Part shown: piece by piece, positions 37,675 through 44,698 of the stretch
How positions within the stretch are numbered: the stretch's first letter is position 1
How the letters are laid out: every line of letters starts with the position of its first letter
DNA from: CAYMGM01 sp964390005
GTDB lineage: Bacteria > Pseudomonadota > Alphaproteobacteria > UBA9219
Length of the DNA: 46,286 bases
NCBI GenBank assembly: GCA_964390005.1
Contig: CAYMGM010000013.1
Span: 1-46,286 of the forward strand
Reading direction: 5' to 3'
Program-made: the position numbers and the translations under genes
The notes under the pieces: model-generated
What the model was told of the DNA's origin: nothing
Database searches by the model: none
Seen by the model: only the letters and a program-made list of their open reading frames with translations

Positions 37675-38262
37675 CTAAAACTTATATTTTAGGCCCATGC
37701 CAAGGCTTTGCATGCCTTCGGCCCCCGTTGTGCCTTTTGAAAGCAGAGCATCACGCCCCGCCGTCGTCCCAGCTTGATAGTCGAGCGAAAGGTTCCACTG
37801 CTCGCCCATCCGGTAAGCCACCCCGCCGCCAAAACGCATAAGGGGGACGCTGTCATTCACTTGCAAGCTGGGGTTTGCCACGGTTCCGCTGGGGGCGGCC
37901 AGTCCAAAACCGCCGCCTAAATAAGGGCTTAGGCCATCGGATTCATAATTGAAGTCGTATTTGCCATCGACCAAAAGGGCATAGACGCCCGGCGCGCTAG
38001 CAAGGCCGGTCCCTTGATAGGGGCTGTTAGAGGTCCAAGGCGTTTGGCCGCTTTTTTGGGCTTGTGCGGTGCTTGAGAAGGTCGTGCTTGAAAGCGAAAA
38101 GGCTCCAGCACGTTGTTTTTCGGCATAAAAAGGCGTTGCCGTTTCCGAGCCAAGGGCTTCTTGAGTCAAGCTGCTTCCTGTCGAGGCTGCGGCATGATTC
38201 ATCGAAGGCAGCAAGCAACAGGCTGATATGAAAAGGATTTTATATAAAGCCGGGCGTTTCAT
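37675..38262 (-). CDS. Outer-membrane beta-barrel protein
   Basis: 195 residues with a signal peptide (RPALYKILFISACCLLPSMNHAAA, cleavage near 25). The C-terminal half has alternating beta strands typical of small porin-like barrels (YALLVDGKYDFNYESDGLSPYLGGGFGLAA, MRFGGGVAYRMGEQWNLSLDYQAG, MGLKYKF), and it ends in Phe, as outer-membrane proteins do. Eight-stranded OmpA-like or opacity-like fold is probable. A Ser/Thr-rich linker lies in between (about 30-85). Function unknown. Confidence 0.78.
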   Translation of the reverse strand: MKRPALYKILFISACCLLPSMNHAAASTGSSLTQEALGSETATPFYAEKQRAGAFSLSSTTFSSTAQAQKSGQTPWTSNSPYQGTGLASAPGVYALLVDGKYDFNYESDGLSPYLGGGFGLAAPSGTVANPSLQVNDSVPLMRFGGGVAYRMGEQWNLSLDYQAGTTAGRDALLSKGTTGAEGMQSLGMGLKYKF

Positions 38263-38587
38263 CGCCTATCGTCTTTCTTTGCAACCGGGGTTTTCCCCTT
38301 ATTTTCGTTGCTGAAATTATAGGTCTTTCTTTGGGTTTTTCGCAATCGTTGCGCTCGGCCCCGCCCGAATCAATCCTCACCTGTGTCCCAAAATCCCCAA
38401 CGGCGGGCTGGGCCCGCGGCCATTTTTTTGGGGAAGGCTCTGGCGGATCTGTATGCGTTTACATCTTGTAACCGCCGCCTTCTTTGGTCGTAACGTTGTC
38501 ACAGATCGGGGCTATTCTAGGTGGCATACCCCGGATGCAGACGTGTTCTCCCCCCAAAAATGGCCGCGGCGCCACGCCGCCACGCCG
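38263..38587. repeat. Intergenic stretch with inverted repeat pair (copies F and G)
   Basis: No gene in 325 bp. Copy F (38403-38458, gcgggctgggcccgcggcc ... gtatgcg, plus orientation) and copy G (38523-38587, ggcatacccc ... gccgcggcgccacgccg, minus orientation) face each other about 65 bp apart. Copy G ends exactly at the stop codon of the LpoA-like gene. The part 38263-38402 is upstream of the outer-membrane gene and probably holds its promoter. Confidence 0.65.
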
Positions 38588-39874
38588 CTAGGGGAGGAAG
38601 GTGGTGGGGGCGGGATCGACGACTTGAGCGCCGTCTGGCGAAAGGGCCAAAATCGCTAAACCGCGATCGGCTTGCCCCGCCGACGTTAAACGGAAAATGC
38701 CGTCAACACCGGCAAAACCATTCGGGTTGCCAAGGGCAATCCGATCAAACGAGCCGCCGCGCCCCGCCAAAACAGCCGCAAGCGCGGTGGCGTCATAGGC
38801 TAATGTCACTAAACGTGGTGGCTCTTTGCTGTAGGTTTTGGCGTAGTTTTCCGTGAAATGCGCGCGCGCGGCGGGATCCGGCGCGGCATACCAGCCACCT
38901 GTCAATAAAGGCAGGTTTTGGCCCGAGACGCCTTCATCCCACAAACCCGTTCCTAAAAGGCGCTTGGACGTTCCATCAATCCCCGCCGCTTGAAGCGCGG
39001 GCGCGATTTTACGGACTTCACCAACCGACAAAGGCAGGAAAAGCGTATCGAATGAATCCTTTTTGGCAATCAGCGCGGCGGCTTTATCCAAAGGCTCAAG
39101 CGCGGCTATTGTTCCGCCTTGTTGGCGGACTTCGGCCTCAAAAGCTTTTTCGACCAGCTTGCCATAGGGGCCCGGCGGAATGAGGGCTGCAAAACGCTGC
39201 GCACCTTGATGGGCTGCAAAAGCGATCACGCGCTGGACTTGCGGCGCGGGCGCAAAGCCCATGACATAAGCGCCGGGCTCGGCCAACGACGCATCGGTCG
39301 ATAAGGCCAGCATGTTGACGCTGGATGTTTGAACGACGGGCTTGACCGCCGCGACGTCGGCGGCAAAAAGCGGCCCAATGATTAACTTGGCCCCGCTGGC
39401 GATGGCGTCGCGTGCCGCTGTCGCTGCCATCTCGGGGCTGCCTGCCGTGTCGCGCGGCATCAATTCAAAGGCGCTGGATCCCATATCGAAAACGGCCATT
39501 TGGGCGGCGTTCAGCATCGCTTGGCCCAAGGCCGCGTGTTTGCCCGACAAGGGAAGCAAGATGGCAACTTGAAGTTTACCTGTTGGCTGCGGCGCAAGGG
39601 ACGGTGCCGACGGCGTTTCATAAGGGGCGCGGGCGACGGGCAGGGCCGGGGCCGCCGAAGGTGCCGGGGCCGTGGGTTGATAGGTTTGCGCCCGCCGTGA
39701 CGTTTGTTTTTGCGTCATTTTACCAACGCGCGCTAAATTGGTATCGTCTTGTGACGCGCATCCCGCAAGGCCAAGCATGCAGGCAAGGAGCAAAAATGAC
39801 CAACGAAGACGCCGCGGAGGAGCCAAAGGCCCCTTCAAACGGGAAGAAAGAGAAAACGTCACCGGATTACGCAT
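38588..39874 (-). CDS. LpoA-like penicillin-binding protein activator lipoprotein
   Basis: 428 residues. N-terminal lipoprotein signal with lipobox LAGC (Cys39). A Pro/Ala-rich linker (about 60-100) precedes a periplasmic-binding-type domain: LQVAILLPLSGKHAALGQAMLNAAQMAVFD, later IIGPLFAADVAAVKP and GTGLWDEGVSGQNLPLLTGGWYAAPDP. This matches the C-terminal half of LpoA/YraM, which activates PBP1A; the TPR half of E. coli LpoA is missing. Divergent from rsmI, as in E. coli. The start (39874) lies inside the rsmI coding region; a GTG at 39862 is an alternative. Confidence 0.82.
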   Translation of the reverse strand: MRNPVTFSLSSRLKGPLAPPRRLRWSFLLLACMLGLAGCASQDDTNLARVGKMTQKQTSRRAQTYQPTAPAPSAAPALPVARAPYETPSAPSLAPQPTGKLQVAILLPLSGKHAALGQAMLNAAQMAVFDMGSSAFELMPRDTAGSPEMAATAARDAIASGAKLIIGPLFAADVAAVKPVVQTSSVNMLALSTDASLAEPGAYVMGFAPAPQVQRVIAFAAHQGAQRFAALIPPGPYGKLVEKAFEAEVRQQGGTIAALEPLDKAAALIAKKDSFDTLFLPLSVGEVRKIAPALQAAGIDGTSKRLLGTGLWDEGVSGQNLPLLTGGWYAAPDPAARAHFTENYAKTYSKEPPRLVTLAYDATALAAVLAGRGGSFDRIALGNPNGFAGVDGIFRLTSAGQADRGLAILALSPDGAQVVDPAPTTFLP

Positions 39875-40833
39875 TATGGGCTCGCGACTGGCTGCAGAAA
39901 GGGCTGGGCGCTTGTGCGCCCGCCGACACCACGAAAGCTAAACGGGAAAGCGCGCGCTGTAAACCTTTCGTTGAAAAGAAAGGTACTGGCGCTGCTTGCG
40001 GCACGCTTTACGTCGTGGCGACGCCGATTGGCAATTTGGGCGATATGACCTTGCGCGGGCTTGAAACGCTGGCTGCGGCAGATGTCGTCGCTTGCGAAGA
40101 CACGCGCGTGACGGGCGGGCTTCTTCACCGTTTTGGGATCAAAAAGCCTTTGCTTCCTTGCCACGACCATAACGAAGCGGATCAACTGCCGCGCTTGTTG
40201 GATGCTTTGCGGGCGGGGCAAGACGTGGCTTTTGTCAGCGATGCGGGCACGCCGATGATTTCGGACCCCGGGTATAAGATTGTCGAAGCTTGCCGCGCGG
40301 CGGGGCTTGCCGTTGTTCCTGTGCCGGGGGCTAGCGCATTGCTCACGGCTTTGGTGGGGGCGGGGTTGCCGACGGATCGCTTCTTTTTCGCGGGCTTTTT
40401 GCCTGTCAAAAGTCAGGCGCGGCAACAAGCTTTGCAAGCGCTGACAACTTATGATTCAACGCTAGTATTTTATGAATCGCCTCAGCGACTCGCCGCGACG
40501 CTTGCCGATATGGCCGCCGTCTTTGGCGAAACGCGCCGCGCGGTCGTGGCGCGCGAAATGACCAAGCTTTATGAAACCTTCGCCCAAGGAACGCCCGCGG
40601 TGCTGGCAGCCCACTGGCAAGATGCGCCGCCAAAAGGCGAAATTGTCATCGTTTTAGGGCCGCCCGCGCCTTTAGAACAAGTGGCCGCGCCCGAGATCGA
40701 AGCCTTGTTGCGGGCGGCTTTGCAGACGCAATCGGTTCGCGATGCGACGGCGGCTGTTGTGGCGCAGACGGGCGCGCGCAAGAAAGACGTCTATGCCCAA
40801 GCCTTGCGCCTTGCGGATGAAAAAGAAAGCTGA
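39796..40833 (+). CDS. rsmI: 16S rRNA (cytidine-1402 2-prime-O) methyltransferase RsmI
   Basis: Modifies C1402 of 16S rRNA in the decoding site. 345 residues. Core motifs: GTLYVVATPIGNLGDMTLRGLETL, CEDTRVTGGLLHRFGI, FVSDAGTPMISDPGYKIV, and GxSALLTALVGAGLP. The start at ATG 39796 follows a strong AAGGAG site; it adds about 70 residues (charged, then DYALWARDWLQKGLGACAP) in front of the usual N-terminus. The 5-prime end overlaps the divergent LpoA-like gene by 79 bp. yraN, often next, is not present. Confidence 0.93.
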   Translation: MTNEDAAEEPKAPSNGKKEKTSPDYALWARDWLQKGLGACAPADTTKAKRESARCKPFVEKKGTGAACGTLYVVATPIGNLGDMTLRGLETLAAADVVACEDTRVTGGLLHRFGIKKPLLPCHDHNEADQLPRLLDALRAGQDVAFVSDAGTPMISDPGYKIVEACRAAGLAVVPVPGASALLTALVGAGLPTDRFFFAGFLPVKSQARQQALQALTTYDSTLVFYESPQRLAATLADMAAVFGETRRAVVAREMTKLYETFAQGTPAVLAAHWQDAPPKGEIVIVLGPPAPLEQVAAPEIEALLRAALQTQSVRDATAAVVAQTGARKKDVYAQALRLADEKES

Positions 40834-40860
40834 TACGCCCAATAAAGACATACTGACGCA

Positions 40861-40885
40861 TCTTATTTCTGAAATAAGAAAAGGA
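40861..40885 (+). promoter_or_regulatory. Hairpin and ribosome site of comM
   Basis: TCTTATTT-ctg-AAATAAGA (40861-40879), a perfect 8-bp stem, lies directly before AAGGA (40881-40885), the ribosome site for the TTG start of the next gene. No T run follows. It may affect translation. Confidence 0.4.
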
Positions 40886-40892
40886 TCTTTCA

Positions 40893-42431
40893 TTGGTTGC
40901 GCGTATAGGCACGTTTGCTTTCGAAGGAACATCCGTTCGCCCGATTGACGTTCAGGTTCAACTGGCCTCGGGCGTCGTCGTTTTCAATATCGTGGGGCTG
41001 CCCGACAAGGCCGTGGCCGAAAGCCGCGAGCGTGTCCGCGCCGCGCTTCATGCGCTGGGCCTGTCGTTGCCTGCCAAACGGATCATCGTCAATCTCGCCC
41101 CCGCCGATGTTTTAAAAGAAGGTAGCCATTTCGATTTACCCATTGCGCTTGCCGTGATGGCCGCGATGGACGTTTTGCCTGCGCCCGAGCTTGCCGGTTA
41201 TATGGCGCTGGGCGAATTGGCGTTGGATGGCGCGATCACGCGGGTGGCGGGCGCTTTGCCTGCCGCCGTTACGGCCAATGCTAATCAGAAGAGTTTTATA
41301 TGCCCTGAAGCCAACGGCAGCGAAGCCGCCTGGGCGGGCGATGCGCTTGAGATTCTTGCGCCCGCCAACTTGCTCTCGCTCGTCAATCATTTTAAAGGCG
41401 CGCAGCCCTTGTCGCGGCCCATGCCGCAAATGGAAGCCAACGACTCGGCCCCTCTTTTGGATATGCGCGATATCAAAGGGCAAGAATCGGCCAAGCGCGC
41501 GATCGAAGTCGCGGCAGCGGGAGGGCATAACCTGCTGATGATCGGCCCACCGGGGGCTGGTAAAAGCATGTTGGCCGCGCGTTTGCCCGGTCTTTTACCG
41601 CCCCTATCGCCCGAAGAAGCTTTAGAGGTTTCGACCATTCACTCGCTGGCCGGACAACTTGAAGACGGCAAGCTGAGGCGCACCAGGCCTTTTCGCGATC
41701 CGCATCACAGCGCGACGTTGGCGGCTTTGATTGGCGGCGGCGCGCGTGCCCGCCCGGGCGAGATTTCCTTGGCGCATCATGGCGTTTTGTTTTTGGACGA
41801 ATTGCCCGAGTTTCAACGCGCGACGCTCGAGGCTTTGCGTCAGCCGTTAGAGACGGGCCGCGCCGTCGTCGCGCGCGCTAATCATCACGTTACCTATCCG
41901 GCGCAAGTCCAATTAATTGCCGCGATGAACCCTTGCCGCTGCGGCCATCTGGCGGATCCGTCGATGGCGTGCTCGCGCGCGCCGCGCTGCGCCGAAGATT
42001 ATCAGGCGCGTTTGTCAGGACCGTTGCTCGATCGTATCGATTGCACCATCGATGTTCCGGCTGTCAGCGCGGCGGATCTCAGCCTGCCGCCACCCGCCGA
42101 AGGTTCGGCAGACATCGCCGCGCGTGTCGCCCAAGCGCGCGCCCTTCAGCACGAGCGTTTTGCCCGTTTGAAAAACGCAGACTCTGTCATACGCGTTAAT
42201 GCACAGGCCGATGGAAAACTGTTGGAAGAAATAGCGCCGCTTGACGATGCCGCGCGAAAGCTTCTTGTTGATGCGGCGAACCAGTTGAAGTTATCAGCGC
42301 GCGGGTATCATCGCGTGTTGCGTGTTGCGCGTACGCTTGCGGATTTGGCGCAGGAAGAAGCGATCAATCGCATGCATGTTGCAGAAGCGTTGACTTACCG
42401 CCGTGGGATTTCCCGGCAACACATGGTCTAA
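40893..42431 (+). CDS. comM: ComM/YifB family AAA+ ATPase (Mg-chelatase-like)
   Basis: Helicase-like AAA+ ring ATPase; ComM promotes branch migration in natural transformation. 512 residues. The TTG at 40893 is taken as start (MVARIGTFAFEG, the usual N-terminus) with an AAGGA site. Order: Lon-protease-like N-domain (about 1-180, with HFDLPIALAVMAAM), Walker A GPPGAGKSML (about 214-223), RPFRDPHHSATLAALIGGG, LDELPEF (Walker B), NPCRCG, and the C-terminal lid with RGYHRVLRVARTLADL. 60 bp after rsmI, same strand. Confidence 0.92.
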   Translation: MVARIGTFAFEGTSVRPIDVQVQLASGVVVFNIVGLPDKAVAESRERVRAALHALGLSLPAKRIIVNLAPADVLKEGSHFDLPIALAVMAAMDVLPAPELAGYMALGELALDGAITRVAGALPAAVTANANQKSFICPEANGSEAAWAGDALEILAPANLLSLVNHFKGAQPLSRPMPQMEANDSAPLLDMRDIKGQESAKRAIEVAAAGGHNLLMIGPPGAGKSMLAARLPGLLPPLSPEEALEVSTIHSLAGQLEDGKLRRTRPFRDPHHSATLAALIGGGARARPGEISLAHHGVLFLDELPEFQRATLEALRQPLETGRAVVARANHHVTYPAQVQLIAAMNPCRCGHLADPSMACSRAPRCAEDYQARLSGPLLDRIDCTIDVPAVSAADLSLPPPAEGSADIAARVAQARALQHERFARLKNADSVIRVNAQADGKLLEEIAPLDDAARKLLVDAANQLKLSARGYHRVLRVARTLADLAQEEAINRMHVAEALTYRRGISRQHMV

Positions 42432-42521
42432 AAAAGAAACGCGCCCCCAATTAAAAATTAACCAATATCCTGTAGTGCGTTATTCTCTTGAGGAAAAAAA
42501 CGACGCTTACAGGAGCAATAC

Positions 42522-44489
42522 GTGGACAAAAAAACAATGGGGCTTGGCTTGCGCGTTGGCGCAGCCGTGATGGCTGTCTTGGTTTCGATTATCGCTCTTT
42601 TTGCGATCAGCGGCCTTTGGATTCAAAACAACCTCTCGCGTGAGACGATGCAAAGCCGTCTTGCCGATCAGGTGATGATCGTCAAAACGGCGATGAAAGA
42701 CGAAGCCTATCGCGCCGCGTCGCTTGCCGCTTTTGTCGCGGCGATGCCTGTGACGCTTGACGCTATGGAAAAAGACGACCGCAATGCGCTTTATGCCGCC
42801 TTTGGACCGGCCTGGAAAGAGGTCCAAGGTAAATATGATTTAGAGCAAATGCAATTCCACAAACCGCCTGCTACATCCTTTTTGCGGGTCAATAAAAAGG
42901 AAAAATATGGCGACGATTTATCGTCGTTTCGCGCGACCGTCGTGAAAGCCAACGCCGAACGCGTGACGGTTATGGGGTTAGAGAACGGCGTGACGGGGCT
43001 TGGGTTGCGCGGTGTCGTCCCGATTGGAACCGAAGCGCGTTTGGGCACGGTTGAGTTTGGGACAAGTTTTAACAAAGATTTTTTTGGCCGCTTAAAAAAA
43101 CAATATGGCTTTGATGTTACCCTTTATACGATGGACGCCAAAGGCGCGTTAAAACCCTTTGCTTCGACGTTGGGGATTCCTCTGCCTGTTTCAGCCGATG
43201 CGTTTCAGCGTGCCGTTGGCGGCGAAAAACCCTTTTATCAAACGGATCTTCATGGCGCGCCCGTCGTCGTGATGCTTGATGCGGTCAAGGATTTTGGCGA
43301 TGCGACCATTGGCGTTATTCAAATCGTTTCGGATGCGTCAAGCGTCAAGGCTGCCAACAGACATCTTCTCATCGGTATCGGATCTTTAAGCCTTTTAGCC
43401 TTGCTGGCGGGGATTGGCATTGTTCTTTATATTGCACACGCCGTTACGCAACCGATTGCGCGTCTGACCGAAGCTATGCAGCGTTTGGCCTCGGGCGATT
43501 TGACAACCCCCATTCCCGTTGCCCTGCGACATGACGAAGTTGGGGCGATTACCGAAGCCGTTGCCGTTTTCAAAGAGGGGCTTTTGCGCGCCGAGCATCT
43601 CGCCACCGAACAGAAAAGCGAACATGACGCCAGCGAAGCGCGGGCGAAAGACTTACGCTCTTTAATCGCGGCTTTTGAAAAGAGCGCCGCGCAGGAAATC
43701 GGCTCTGTCGGACAGGCTTCGTCCTCGATGGAAAAAACTGCAGGTGACATGGCGCGCCTTGCCGAACAGACAAAGCGCGAAGCGACGGATGTCTCTGCCG
43801 CGATGCGCCAGACCAGCGTCAACGCGCAAACGCTGGCCAGCGCGACGGAAGAGCTGTCGCGTTCCGTGCGTGAGATCGCGGGTCAAGTTGAAGATTCGGC
43901 GACAGCCTCGCGCCGCGCGACAGAGGAAGCCGAAGCCGCGCACCGCCGCGTCCGTAGTTTGGCCGAAGCCGCGGGAAAGATCGGCGAGATCGTCGCGTTG
44001 ATCGAAGAAATCGCCTCGCAAACGAATCTTTTAGCCTTAAACGCAACGATCGAGGCGGCGCGAGCAGGGGAAGCGGGCAAAGGCTTTGCCGTTGTCGCGG
44101 GCGAGGTGAAGAATCTTGCGGGCCAAACAGCCAAGGCCACAGGGGACATTGCGGCGCAGATTCAGGCCGTTCAAAACGCGACAGGCGAGGCGGTTCAGGC
44201 CATTGATGGCATTGTCACGCGCATTGAAGCTATTAATGGAACGGCGACGGCGATTGCGAGCGCCGTTGAACAACAAGGCGCCGCGACAGACGAGATCGCC
44301 CGAAACGTTCAAGAGGTTTCGCAAGGGGCGCAGCACGTTGAAAAAGAAATGGAAAACGTAATGATGGCGGCAAACCAATCGGGGGACAAAGCCTCTTTTG
44401 TTTTACGCGATGCGCAAGACATGGTGTCGCGTGCCCAAACCTTTAAGAAAAGGGTCGATGAATTTTTACAAGATGTCTCGAAAGCGTAA
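42522..44489 (+). CDS. Methyl-accepting chemotaxis protein, dCache_3-type sensor
   Basis: 655 residues from GTG 42522, with an AGGAG site 7 nt upstream. Membrane segment at about 11-33, then a periplasmic sensor (about 40-280) with FHKPPATSFLRVNKKEKYGDDLSSFRATVV, the pattern of the dCache_3 type, a second membrane segment (about 285-308), HAMP (about 309-365), and a cytoplasmic signalling rod with ALNATIEAARAGEAGKGFAVVAGEVKNLAGQTAKAT. No CheW-binding pentapeptide is seen at the C-terminus. Ligand unknown. No other che gene in the window. Confidence 0.93.
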   Translation: MDKKTMGLGLRVGAAVMAVLVSIIALFAISGLWIQNNLSRETMQSRLADQVMIVKTAMKDEAYRAASLAAFVAAMPVTLDAMEKDDRNALYAAFGPAWKEVQGKYDLEQMQFHKPPATSFLRVNKKEKYGDDLSSFRATVVKANAERVTVMGLENGVTGLGLRGVVPIGTEARLGTVEFGTSFNKDFFGRLKKQYGFDVTLYTMDAKGALKPFASTLGIPLPVSADAFQRAVGGEKPFYQTDLHGAPVVVMLDAVKDFGDATIGVIQIVSDASSVKAANRHLLIGIGSLSLLALLAGIGIVLYIAHAVTQPIARLTEAMQRLASGDLTTPIPVALRHDEVGAITEAVAVFKEGLLRAEHLATEQKSEHDASEARAKDLRSLIAAFEKSAAQEIGSVGQASSSMEKTAGDMARLAEQTKREATDVSAAMRQTSVNAQTLASATEELSRSVREIAGQVEDSATASRRATEEAEAAHRRVRSLAEAAGKIGEIVALIEEIASQTNLLALNATIEAARAGEAGKGFAVVAGEVKNLAGQTAKATGDIAAQIQAVQNATGEAVQAIDGIVTRIEAINGTATAIASAVEQQGAATDEIARNVQEVSQGAQHVEKEMENVMMAANQSGDKASFVLRDAQDMVSRAQTFKKRVDEFLQDVSKA

Positions 44490-44668
44490 AAAGACCTTCT
44501 TCAGGCCCGTGCATAGCCCTTTTGCGGCGAGAAGATCGGCTATGTAACGATACCGAGGCCCTGCATACAAAAGTTAGCCGAATGTTAACGGATGGGTCTT
44601 TAGGCTCGTTCTAACGGGTCTGATTTGCGACCTTTTCTTGCTTTGTCTGGTTTTTATCTGTCTTTCTA

Positions 44669-44677
44669 CCCCCCCCC
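44669..44677. repeat. Run of nine C upstream of the autotransporter gene
   Basis: Homopolymer C9 from 44669, ending 21 nt before the ATG at 44699. A tract of this length can slip during replication; here it would change the spacing between promoter and start, not the reading frame. A second C9 tract lies in the leuA leader (8981-8989). Confidence 0.6.
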
Positions 44678-44698
44678 TATCTTTGGGAATCACGCTCC

